A stretch of DNA of 64,000 nucleotides from Candidatus Planktophila vernalis (GTDB lineage Bacteria > Actinomycetota > Actinomycetes > Nanopelagicales > Nanopelagicaceae), in contig NZ_CP016776.1 of assembly GCF_002288185.1 (NCBI RefSeq), positions 806,001 to 870,000 of the forward strand, given 5' to 3'. The notes under the pieces were generated by a model. That model saw only the letters and a program-made list of their open reading frames with translations. It made no database searches and was not told where the DNA came from. Below are positions 35,905-43,686 of this stretch, in pieces. Position 1 is the stretch's first letter. Each line of letters starts with the position of its first letter. A program made the position numbers and the translations under genes.

Positions 35905-36777
35905 ATGGATGAGCTAGAGGCATCCTATGCCGAGTGCAAAAGATTAAATTCTCTTCACGGCAAAACCTATTACTTAGCCACACTTCTTCTACCTAAAGCT
36001 AAACGCAAATATGTTCACGCCCTTTATGGTTTTGCCCGCTATGCCGATGAAATCGTTGATGATCTTGCATCAACACTGACTGTGCAGGAAAAAGCAGATG
36101 CTTTAGGTGTGTGGGGTGCCAAGATTTTGCAAGATCTCAAAAGCGGCAAAAGTGATGATGCAATCGGACGAGCGCTAATAGACACCGTGAACACATTTGC
36201 AATCCCCCACGAGTACTTTGAAGCATTCTTACATTCCATGACTATGGATTTAACTGTGCAGGAATATCAAACATATGAAGATCTCTTGGAGTATGTCTAT
36301 GGATCAGCTGCCGTTATTGGTCTTGAGATGGTGCCGGTGCTTGGAGTTCTTCAAGACGGTGCCCATGAGTGCGCCGAGAAGCTAGGTATTGCTTTTCAAT
36401 TAGCTAACTTCATCCGCGATGTGGGAGAAGATTTAGATCGTGGCCGTATTTATCTGCCTATAACTGAGCTTGCCGAGCATGGTGTTACACGTGAAATGCT
36501 TGAAGAGCGCGTCCTCACGCCACAAATCATCAGCGCACTTAAGTTTCAAATTGCCCGTGTGCGCCAACTACAACAAGAGGCAACTCCAGGAATTCAAATG
36601 CTTGCAGCATCTAGTCGCCCATGTATTGAGGCAGCAAGTGAGCTCTACTGCGGCATTGTTGATGAGGTAGAAAAGATTGGTTATGACATCTTTAACAAAC
36701 GTGCCAAGACTTCTACTGCGCGCAGATTACGCGTCTTTATTAGCGCTTATTTGAAGCGCCTAGCCGTATCCAATTAG
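35905..36777 (+). CDS. crtB: Phytoene synthase
   Basis: Joins two geranylgeranyl diphosphates into phytoene. The 290 residues include the Asp-rich YADEIVDD (about residues 46-53), MDLTVQEYQTYEDLLEYVYGSA split around the conserved YxxxDLxxY region, and the second Asp motif FQLANFIRDVGEDLDRGRIYLP. Its last 38 bp overlap, tail to tail, the crtYd gene on the other strand. Confidence 0.94.
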   Translation: MDELEASYAECKRLNSLHGKTYYLATLLLPKAKRKYVHALYGFARYADEIVDDLASTLTVQEKADALGVWGAKILQDLKSGKSDDAIGRALIDTVNTFAIPHEYFEAFLHSMTMDLTVQEYQTYEDLLEYVYGSAAVIGLEMVPVLGVLQDGAHECAEKLGIAFQLANFIRDVGEDLDRGRIYLPITELAEHGVTREMLEERVLTPQIISALKFQIARVRQLQQEATPGIQMLAASSRPCIEAASELYCGIVDEVEKIGYDIFNKRAKTSTARRLRVFISAYLKRLAVSN

Positions 36778-37039
36778 TTAAAACGCCAAGCACTAGCGCA
36801 AAACCAAAGAGCAGGTCTTCCACTGGAGCTGATGCTATTCGCCAGCCAATAATGGCATCTGGGCTATACATCACGATATTTCTTGAAGTCAGCCACCAAT
36901 TCGTAAGTAGCTGGAACCCAACAATGATTGCGTATGAAGTCCAAAAGACTCGGCGCCTAAGTAGCTGTGTATTGAATAGATAGAGATCAAAGGAAATAGC
37001 AAAGAGCACTGCAAAGATTGCGATTTGTGTGTAGGTCAT
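36740..37039 (-). CDS. crtYd: Lycopene cyclase subunit CrtYd-like
   Basis: A 99-residue, three-helix membrane subunit. It carries the APVEDLLFGF motif of the second half of heterodimeric lycopene cyclases and the NWWLTSRNIV region. ATG at 37039 overlaps the crtYc stop by ATGA; an in-frame ATG five codons earlier is less likely. With CrtYc it should close one or both ends of lycopene. Ring type (beta or epsilon) cannot be told from sequence. Confidence 0.85.
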   Translation of the reverse strand: MTYTQIAIFAVLFAISFDLYLFNTQLLRRRVFWTSYAIIVGFQLLTNWWLTSRNIVMYSPDAIIGWRIASAPVEDLLFGFALVLGVLTNWIRLGASNKR

Positions 37040-37362
37040 TTGTAGACCTGCCAATGTTTCTTGACTGTGCGCACAGCTTCAATAGTCATGAGCGCTGCAA
37101 TAGGAACAACGATGAAGAACAAATACTCTTCCAGCGGTATACCGAATGGACCAAAAATGCCAAGGATCTGAGCTTTATCAAAATACCAATGCCCACTTGC
37201 AATCGCGTATTTGTCCCACGCGATGAATAGAAAAGCTACTGGAGCAATTGCAAGCACTACTCGCTTAAACTGCTTGAGAACCCCAACCTTTAAAAACACT
37301 TCTAGCCAGAATGAGCCAACGACGGTGAAAACAATCATGGCTAGGTATCCATACTTTTGCAC
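37036..37362 (-). CDS. crtYc: Lycopene cyclase subunit CrtYc-like
   Basis: A 108-residue, three-helix membrane subunit with WDKYAIASGHWYFDKAQILG and the IPLEEYLFFIVVP motif typical of CrtYc. The GTG start at 37362 has no clear ribosome site; a later in-frame ATG at 37338 would cut the first helix. It is divergent from the riboswitch-controlled pnuT unit, so promoters for both must lie within about 25 bp between 37362 and the aptamer or overlap crtYc. Confidence 0.85.
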   Translation of the reverse strand: MQKYGYLAMIVFTVVGSFWLEVFLKVGVLKQFKRVVLAIAPVAFLFIAWDKYAIASGHWYFDKAQILGIFGPFGIPLEEYLFFIVVPIAALMTIEAVRTVKKHWQVYK

Positions 37363-37380
37363 GAGATAACGCTACTCTAA

Positions 37381-37465
37381 TAACCACGGGAGCCGCATGC
37401 GGCTGAGAGGGTTTGAAATTCAAACCGACCGATTGACCCGTCCGGTAATGCGGACGTGGAAAGGA
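37381..37465 (+). promoter_or_regulatory. Thiamine pyrophosphate (TPP) riboswitch
   Basis: Clear THI-box aptamer. P1 pairs CCAC (37384-37387) with GTGG (37456-37459). The GGGAGCC start, CTGAGAGG, a GGTTTGAAATTCAAACC hairpin arm, the pyrophosphate-sensing GACCCG region and CCGGTAATGCGG follow in order. The ribosome site AAAGGA (37460-37465) begins immediately after P1 and the ATG is at 37470, so there is no room for a terminator. Control is most likely translational: TPP binding should lower translation of pnuT and the kinase. Confidence 0.93.
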
Positions 37466-37469
37466 AACT

Positions 37470-38045
37470 ATGTCATTCACCCTTTTTACAGCGTGGGGCT
37501 ATGAAGTCTCGACTCTTGAATTCATTGCAGCAATTACTTCCATTACTGGCGTCTGGCTTGGCACAACTGGAAAGCGCATCACTTGGCCTTGGTGGGCATT
37601 GAGCAGTGCTCTCTATATGGTCTTCTTTTATCAAGTTGATCTCTTTGCAAGTGCAGCTCTGCAAATAGTTTTCATTGTTGCCGCCATTTGGGGCTGGCGT
37701 GATTGGGCACCAACTGGTGCAACCCCTGGCTATCTAAACAACCGTCATCGCTTATTCATTGGCGCAGGAACCTTGATTGCTGTCTCTGTACTTTCTCCCC
37801 TGCTCTCGCGCGCAGGTGCTGCAGCAACATGGTCTGATGCATTTTTACTTGTTGGCTCACTTGCTGCGCAGATTCTTATGGTTTACCAAAAAGTTGAAGC
37901 GTGGATGCTCTGGCTCATCATTGACTTAGCCGGAACGATTCAATACGCCTATTTGGGTTATTGGTTTACTGCCGCGCTATACGCACTCTTCACACTCGTT
38001 GCGATAGTTGGCTGGAAGCGTTGGTATGTCCTTAATCGCAATTGA
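37470..38045 (+). CDS. pnuT: PnuC-family thiamine transporter (PnuT type)
   Basis: A membrane protein of 191 residues with about seven helices, of the PnuC family (FIAAITSITGVWLGTTGKRITWP, ALYMVFFYQVDLFASAALQ, then a C-terminal QKVEAWMLWLIID and YLGYWFTAALYALF). PnuC transports nicotinamide riboside, but members under TPP riboswitches are assigned to thiamine (PnuT), and here the aptamer abuts the start codon. PnuT works by facilitated diffusion and needs intracellular phosphorylation to trap its substrate, which fits the overlapping kinase gene. Confidence 0.88.
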   Translation: MSFTLFTAWGYEVSTLEFIAAITSITGVWLGTTGKRITWPWWALSSALYMVFFYQVDLFASAALQIVFIVAAIWGWRDWAPTGATPGYLNNRHRLFIGAGTLIAVSVLSPLLSRAGAAATWSDAFLLVGSLAAQILMVYQKVEAWMLWLIIDLAGTIQYAYLGYWFTAALYALFTLVAIVGWKRWYVLNRN

Positions 38046-38523
38046 TGGCAGAGCAGGAGCTGGTAAAACAACGTTAGCTGCCAGCTTCTTTGAAGAACTA
38101 TCTGCCGATAAACCCGTCGCGGTTATCCATATGGATGATCTCTATGACGGCTGGGAAAATGCTCTGAGTGAGCGCCTCACTCAAACTTTAGAGTCAATTG
38201 TGAAGTCACATCAGGACAAGGTTGCTTTTGAAATAGATATCTTCAACTGGCAATCGATGTCCTTTGATTCAAAGCGAGTGATACATCCTGTTGATATCTT
38301 GATTTTAGAAGGCGTAGGAGCGGGGCAAAAAGTAGTACGTGATGCTGGTGCAACCTTGTATTGGCTAGATATTGATGCCGAAGTTGGAATACAAAGGGTT
38401 TTGAATCGAGATGGCAACCAGATTGCATCGCAGATGAAGCAGTGGCAGATTGCTCAAGAAATTCATTTTTTGCGAGATAAGACACGCGAAAACGCGGAAC
38501 ACATTCAAAGCTCACCAGCTTAA
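38026..38523 (+). CDS. Small P-loop kinase (uridine kinase-like), candidate thiamine-salvage kinase
   Basis: A 165-residue P-loop protein: Walker A GRAGAGKTTLA (about residues 7-17), VIHMDDLYDGWE, FNWQSMSFD, Walker B ILILEGVGAG and a late RDKTRENA segment. This is the uridine kinase/phosphoribulokinase-like fold. I choose ATG at 38026, giving a 20-bp overlap with pnuT. Translation coupling puts it under the same TPP riboswitch, so I infer a role in phosphorylating thiamine or a precursor; direct substrate evidence is absent. Alternative: a nucleoside kinase or an unrelated passenger. Confidence 0.75.
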   Translation: MSLIAIDGRAGAGKTTLAASFFEELSADKPVAVIHMDDLYDGWENALSERLTQTLESIVKSHQDKVAFEIDIFNWQSMSFDSKRVIHPVDILILEGVGAGQKVVRDAGATLYWLDIDAEVGIQRVLNRDGNQIASQMKQWQIAQEIHFLRDKTRENAEHIQSSPA

Positions 38524-38542
38524 AAGCCCTAAAATCGCCCAT

Positions 38543-40444
38543 ATGTCAGATCTATCGGGTGAGCTCATTGATGGGCGTTATCAACTCACTCGCCAGGTTG
38601 CCAATGGTGGAATGGCCAGCGTCTATGAGGCTATCGATACCCGCTTAGATCGAAAAGTTGCAGTAAAGATTATGCATCCGCATTTAGCCCAAGATGAAGC
38701 TTTCGTTAATCGCTTCATTAGAGAAGCTAAAGCCGCAGCCGCACTCTCACATCCCAACATCGTTGCTGTTCAAGATCAAGGGTGGAATCAAAACGGAGTT
38801 CCGGCTGTCTTTATTGTTATGGAGTTAATCGAAGGTCACACGCTTCGTGAATACTTAAATGAGCGTGGCAGGTTTGAAATTAAAGATGCCATGAACTACC
38901 TCACTCCCATTCTTAGCGCACTTGCTGCAGCCCATGATTTAGGAATTGTTCACCGCGACATGAAGCCTGAAAACATTTTGATTTCAAAAGAAGGTCGCGT
39001 AAAGATCGCAGATTTCGGTTTAGCGCGCGGAGAACTCATTGGTTCAACTATGACGGCTGAATCAAGTGTTATCTTGGGTTCAGTTTCATACCTTTCTCCT
39101 GAGCAAGTCCAGCGCGGTGTTGCAGATTCTAGAAGTGATGTCTATGCAGTTGGCATCGTGGCATTTGAAATGCTGACAGGTGAAAAACCATTCCTAGGCG
39201 AGACACCTATTCAGATCGCCTATATGCATGTGAATCAAGAGATTCCTTCCCTTCGCTCTAAGCGCAAAGAGATTCCAGAGGCTCTGGATACATTGATTTT
39301 GCAAGCAACTAACCGTGATCCAGATAAGCGCCCCCGCACAGCAGGTGAATTCCTTAAAGCGCTGGAATCTATTCAAAATGAAATTGACCCAAAGACAAAT
39401 CAGATGAAGTTAGCTCTTGATCTTCCCGTGGAGCCTATTAAGGAAAAGCCACGAGGAAAGATGAAGAAGCAGGTAGAGGAAGAAAAAGAAGAGAGCATTG
39501 AGATTAAAGAGACAACTAAAGAGATTAGAGCTGCCAAGGAAGAGAAAAAGAAGGCGAGCAAGCGTGTTCGCCGTAACCGCAAAGTTGCCATCATTTTGGC
39601 TATCGCACTTGGTATTGGTGGTTGGTACACATTGGTGGGGCCTGGTTCGCGCGTAGTTGTTCCATCGGTAGTTGGTGGAACATATGAGGAAGCAGTTTCT
39701 ACTCTTACCCCTCTTGGTCTAACAACAGTTATTTTAGAAAAGCGCTTTGATGAAGATATTGCCAAGGGTGCAATCATTGAAACTGATCCCCCAGGTGGTG
39801 GACGTGTTTCATCTGGTGGGCAGGTCAAGTTAATCCTTTCAAAGGGCCCAGAGCGATACATCATCCCGCCAGTTACAGGACTTACTCCTGAGGCTGCCAC
39901 CACTGCCCTCGAGAAATTCCCATTAATAGTTGGCGCAAATACCGAAGTCTTTAACACAGAGATTCCTAAAGGTTTTGTGATTTCTACATCCCCTGCATCT
40001 GGCACACAAGTTAAACGTGACACTCCAGTTTCACTAGTTATAAGCAAGGGTGTTGAGACGGTGGCACTTGTTTCTTATTCCGGTAAGAGTGGTGAACAAG
40101 CACTTAACGAATTAAATGATTTGGGATTTAATGTTGAATCAACCTATGCCTTTAATGAAAAGGTTTTATCGGGAGTGGTTATTTCTCAAAGCCCAACCGG
40201 TGTGGAAGTTGCACCGAAGGGTTCAACTGTATCTCTGGTTATTTCTAAGGGCTCACAGTATGTCTTTATCCCTAACGTCTTTTCACTTGATCAACTCAAG
40301 GCAACTCAAGCGTTGCAAGACCTGCAGCTCAAGGTAGTAGTGAAGAAATTAGGAACTAAGAAGGTCAAGAAGGTTACAAATATCTCTCCTAAGGTGGGTA
40401 GCAAAGTTAAACGTGGCAGTACGGTCACAATTACCGTAGGGTAA
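38543..40444 (+). CDS. PASTA-domain Ser/Thr protein kinase
   Basis: Membrane kinase of 633 residues. The kinase domain spans about residues 10-275, with VANGGMASVYEAID, the catalytic loop IVHRDMKPENILI and IADFGLARGE. Next comes a charged juxtamembrane linker rich in Lys and Glu, one helix (about 345-366) and four extracellular PASTA repeats to the end, the last very basic. Start is ATG at 38543; the upstream frame lies inside the previous gene. PASTA repeats bind muropeptides or lipid II in relatives. A kinase between a prenyl synthase and class II aroG recalls pknL of mycobacteria. Confidence 0.92.
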   Translation: MSDLSGELIDGRYQLTRQVANGGMASVYEAIDTRLDRKVAVKIMHPHLAQDEAFVNRFIREAKAAAALSHPNIVAVQDQGWNQNGVPAVFIVMELIEGHTLREYLNERGRFEIKDAMNYLTPILSALAAAHDLGIVHRDMKPENILISKEGRVKIADFGLARGELIGSTMTAESSVILGSVSYLSPEQVQRGVADSRSDVYAVGIVAFEMLTGEKPFLGETPIQIAYMHVNQEIPSLRSKRKEIPEALDTLILQATNRDPDKRPRTAGEFLKALESIQNEIDPKTNQMKLALDLPVEPIKEKPRGKMKKQVEEEKEESIEIKETTKEIRAAKEEKKKASKRVRRNRKVAIILAIALGIGGWYTLVGPGSRVVVPSVVGGTYEEAVSTLTPLGLTTVILEKRFDEDIAKGAIIETDPPGGGRVSSGGQVKLILSKGPERYIIPPVTGLTPEAATTALEKFPLIVGANTEVFNTEIPKGFVISTSPASGTQVKRDTPVSLVISKGVETVALVSYSGKSGEQALNELNDLGFNVESTYAFNEKVLSGVVISQSPTGVEVAPKGSTVSLVISKGSQYVFIPNVFSLDQLKATQALQDLQLKVVVKKLGTKKVKKVTNISPKVGSKVKRGSTVTITVG

Positions 40445-40448
40445 GCCA

Positions 40449-41318
40449 ATGCCTAAGGAGTCCAAGAAGCCACGTATTGGTGCCCACGTCCCAACAACTG
40501 GCGGAATGGCAAAGCGCTCCATTGAATACGCCCAAGAAATTGGTGCAAGTGCTATCCAAGTTTTTGCTTCAAGTCCACGTATGTGGGCAATGCCAGCAGC
40601 AAAGCCTGAACTTGATGTGGCTTACAAAATCAAAGCAGCAGAGATGGATCTTGAAACCTATGTCCATGCTCCCTTTCTTATTAACTTAGGCTCACCAACT
40701 GAGGCCACATACATCAACTCATTAGCTTCAACTAAATATTCTCTCCAACGTGCTGCAGATATTGGAGCGTTAGGCGCAGTTATTCACACTGGATCTGCTG
40801 TGGATGTAAACCACGTTGAAAAAGCGTGGAAGCAGATTCATGAAGGCATGATGCCAATTCTTAACGCTCTGCCTGATGATGCTCCATATTTGTTATTAGA
40901 ACCAACTGCAGGTCAAGGCCAATCCTTAGTTAAGAAGCTAGATGATCTTGAAAACTATTTGAAGGCTCTGGAGTATCACCCAAAGGTTGGTATCTGTCTT
41001 GATACCTGTCACGTATTTGCCGCAGGCCATGACATCTCTGTTAAAGGTGGAATGACTGCAACTATTGATTTACTCGTTCAAATCGCTGGCGTTGAGCGTT
41101 TTCAATTAGTTCATGCCAATGACTCGATGGATGTGTGCGGAGCACTCAAAGATCGTCACCAAAACATTGGCGATGGCCACATTGGCGTAGAACCTTTTGC
41201 TGAGCTTCTTGCTCACCCAGCAGTAGCGAATGCCCCATTGATTCTTGAAACACCAGGCTTGGAGGAAAAGCACAAGCCTGAAGTTGCGCTACTAAAGAAA
41301 CTTCGAGATAAGAAGTGA
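40449..41318 (+). CDS. nfo: Endonuclease IV (AP endonuclease)
   Basis: Trinuclear-zinc AP endonuclease of base-excision repair, 289 residues in a TIM barrel. Seen are RIGAHVPTTGGM, AIQVFASSPRMWAM, VHAPFLINLGSP, AVIHTGSAV, LLEPTAGQGQ, CLDTCHVFAAGHD, LVHANDSMDVCG and GDGHIGVEPF, which together hold the His/Asp/Glu metal ligands. It starts four bases after the kinase stop. Confidence 0.95.
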   Translation: MPKESKKPRIGAHVPTTGGMAKRSIEYAQEIGASAIQVFASSPRMWAMPAAKPELDVAYKIKAAEMDLETYVHAPFLINLGSPTEATYINSLASTKYSLQRAADIGALGAVIHTGSAVDVNHVEKAWKQIHEGMMPILNALPDDAPYLLLEPTAGQGQSLVKKLDDLENYLKALEYHPKVGICLDTCHVFAAGHDISVKGGMTATIDLLVQIAGVERFQLVHANDSMDVCGALKDRHQNIGDGHIGVEPFAELLAHPAVANAPLILETPGLEEKHKPEVALLKKLRDKK

Positions 41319-42181
41319 GCGAAACAAAACATCTCTTTAGAATGAAGTTGGCCCCTTGGGCACTTCTTGCAGTTGCTGCAGCATGGGGCTGGGCATTTGT
41401 GATCATGAAGGATGCAATCCAGCGTCAGAGCGTTAATAACTTTCTTTTCACCAGATTTTTACTCGGCGCAGTGGTTATGGTGCTTATCCGTCCGAAGGTT
41501 TTAAGTCTTCTCAATAAAGACATTCTGATGCGTGCTGGAGCTGCCGGCACTTTTCTAGGTCTTGGATTCATATTCCAAACCCTTGGACTAGATCGCACGG
41601 GGGCTGCAATTACAGGTTTTGTGACTGGCCTCTATGTTGTTTTAACACCACTGATTGCCTGGTTAGTCCTAAAACAAAAGGTGAATAGATTTACTTGGAT
41701 TTGTATTGCTATTGCAACTGTTGGACTTGGGTTGCTTTCTATTCGTGGGTTCACTGTGGGAATCGGTGAGCTCCTAGTATTTATGAGCGCAATTTGTTTT
41801 GCCTGCCACATCATTTCACTGAGTAAATGGAGTTTGGGCCGCGATGTCTATGCCATGACAGTGGTGCAGTTGTTTATGTGTGCCGCACTGGCTGGTATCG
41901 CATCTATTCCAGAAGGTTATTCACCGCCGCCTGATGCAGGCGTGTGGGGTGTAGTGATTTTTACGGCAGTTTTTGCAACTGTCATCGCTTTCATTATTCA
42001 AACCTGGGCTCAGGCACATATGAGCCCAACTAAAGTAGCCGTTATTTTGACGATGGAAGTTGTCTTTGCCGCCTTCTTCGCAATCATCTTTGGTGGTGAG
42101 CGCTTAACGCTACAGAGCGCGATCGGTGGAATCCTTGTCGTGACTGCGATGTATTTGATAGTTATCAAAGAATCAAAGTAG
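41315..42181 (+). CDS. DMT superfamily (EamA) transporter
   Basis: A ten-helix EamA-type permease of 288 residues with two repeated halves (LLAVAAAWGWAFVIMKDAI near the start and a second EamA domain from about residue 155 ending GGILVVTAMYLIVIKE). The GTG at 41315 overlaps the nfo stop; ATG at 41342 is an alternative start and would remove nine residues. Substrate unknown; family members export amino acids and other metabolites. Confidence 0.87.
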   Translation: MSETKHLFRMKLAPWALLAVAAAWGWAFVIMKDAIQRQSVNNFLFTRFLLGAVVMVLIRPKVLSLLNKDILMRAGAAGTFLGLGFIFQTLGLDRTGAAITGFVTGLYVVLTPLIAWLVLKQKVNRFTWICIAIATVGLGLLSIRGFTVGIGELLVFMSAICFACHIISLSKWSLGRDVYAMTVVQLFMCAALAGIASIPEGYSPPPDAGVWGVVIFTAVFATVIAFIIQTWAQAHMSPTKVAVILTMEVVFAAFFAIIFGGERLTLQSAIGGILVVTAMYLIVIKESK

Positions 42182-42191
42182 GCTCACATCT

Positions 42192-43226
42192 ATGGCAATT
42201 GATCTTCGTTCAGACACAGTTACTCGCCCATCACAAGGCATGCGTGATGCGATTGCATCTGCGCCAGTTGGCGATGATGTTTACAGCGATGATCCAACGG
42301 TTAACTCACTTGAAGAGCGCGTAGCTGGGATGTTTGGCAAAGAAGCTGGTCTGTTCACACCAACGGGTTCACTTGCCAATCAATTAGCAATTCGTATGCT
42401 GGTTAATCCTGGCGAGGAACTCATTGCCGAGACTAATTCACACATCGTTCGCGCTGAACTCGGCGCTGCTGCAGTATTTAGCGGCATCACTACACGCACC
42501 TGGCCCGCTACACATGGATTACTCAAGGCAGCCGATGCACTTGAGATTGCCCGTCCAGATTCAGGGCCATATTTAGTTTCAACCACAGCAATAGCTGTTG
42601 AAAATACGCATAACTTTGGTGGCGGAACTGTGCAACCAATAGATGAGATTAAGGCTTTGCGCAAAGGTGCAGATGCGATGGGATTAGCCCTTCACTTAGA
42701 TGGTGCCCGCATCTGGAACGCACATGTTGCAAGTGGTGTTGCATTCAATGAATACGGAAAATACTTTGACACCATCAGCGTCTGCTTGTCCAAAGGACTT
42801 GGTGCTCCTATTGGTTCAGTAATGCTTTCAACTAAAGAGCGTGTTGCTAAGGCACGTGTGTGGCGCAAGCGCTATGGCGCTGGCATGAGACAAGTGGGAT
42901 TGCTAGCAGCTGGTGCTCACTTCGCACTCGATAACAACATCAATCGCTTATCTGAAGATCATCGCCGAGCTAAAGAGATTGCCGTTGCAATTGCTGCTAT
43001 TGATTCTTCTCTTATTGACCCAACAACAGTTCAAACAAATATTGTGGGATTAGATCTGGCTCACCTACCAATAAGTGCAGCTGAACTAGCAACACGTTGT
43101 CGTGAAAAGGGCTTGTGGATTAGTGCGCTGGGACCAAAGTATGCGCGCCTAGTAACTCATTTAGATTTTGATGATGCTCAATGCAAAGAAGCTATTGAGA
43201 TTTTAAAGGTAGCCCTCGTGGCGTAG
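42192..43226 (+). CDS. ltaE: Low-specificity L-threonine aldolase
   Basis: PLP enzyme that splits threonine or allo-threonine to glycine and acetaldehyde. The 344 residues begin DLRSDTVTRPSQGMRDAI and DDVYSDDPTVNSLEE, with LHLDGARIWNAHVASG and the PLP lysine in SVCLSKGLGAPIGSV (about residue 200). Start 11 bases after the DMT gene. Its 3' end overlaps the ogt gene on the other strand by 24 bp. Confidence 0.93.
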   Translation: MAIDLRSDTVTRPSQGMRDAIASAPVGDDVYSDDPTVNSLEERVAGMFGKEAGLFTPTGSLANQLAIRMLVNPGEELIAETNSHIVRAELGAAAVFSGITTRTWPATHGLLKAADALEIARPDSGPYLVSTTAIAVENTHNFGGGTVQPIDEIKALRKGADAMGLALHLDGARIWNAHVASGVAFNEYGKYFDTISVCLSKGLGAPIGSVMLSTKERVAKARVWRKRYGAGMRQVGLLAAGAHFALDNNINRLSEDHRRAKEIAVAIAAIDSSLIDPTTVQTNIVGLDLAHLPISAAELATRCREKGLWISALGPKYARLVTHLDFDDAQCKEAIEILKVALVA

Positions 43227-43676
43227 TAGCCACTCCTTCTTGTTAACTCCGTAAGCATAATTTCCTAACGCTCCCCCAGTTTTAACAACTCGGTGACATG
43301 GAACAACCAACATAATGGCGTTATTGGCGCATGCACTTCCTGCTGCACGCACCGCTGCTGGAGATCCAGCACGCTGGGCAATATCAGAGTAAGAGAGAAC
43401 TTTGCCACCAGATATCTTGCGCATTGCTTTCCATGCAGCTTGTGAAAACGGAGCACCTGGTTGGCTGACTTTGATGCCATTAATGGCAGTGATGTCCCCG
43501 TCAAAATAGTCATTGATTAAATCACTAATGACAGGAATGGACTTAACAATCTTTATATCTTTGCCAGCTTTAAATGCACTGATTGTTAAAAGATTGGCAC
43601 CAATTAAAATCTGATCATCAGCTATGAGATTCAGATTTCCCACAGGAGTCTTATGGGTTGTTACTAATAATGTCAC
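43203..43676 (-). CDS. ogt: Methylated-DNA--protein-cysteine S-methyltransferase
   Basis: Suicide repair protein that takes alkyl groups from O6-guanine. I choose GTG at 43676 (157 residues), because the product MTLLVTTHKTPVGNLNLIADD then begins like the family; the open frame extends back to an ATG inside aroG. Seen are FSQAAWKAMRKISGGKVLSYSDIA in its usual place and the active-site VPCHRVV. It lies 10 bases after aroG, so probably is co-transcribed. Confidence 0.9.
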   Translation of the reverse strand: MTLLVTTHKTPVGNLNLIADDQILIGANLLTISAFKAGKDIKIVKSIPVISDLINDYFDGDITAINGIKVSQPGAPFSQAAWKAMRKISGGKVLSYSDIAQRAGSPAAVRAAGSACANNAIMLVVPCHRVVKTGGALGNYAYGVNKKEWLLRHEGYL

Positions 43677-43686
43677 AAGGAGAAAA

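Noticed and set aside
36740-37362. Frameshifted single lycopene cyclase gene
   Set aside because: The two halves each have complete three-helix domains, their own motifs and an ATGA overlap, as expected for the CrtYc/CrtYd heterodimer.
39400-40047. 215-codon minus-strand frame opposite the PASTA kinase
   Set aside because: Antisense shadow of the juxtamembrane and PASTA coding region, with no protein-like features.
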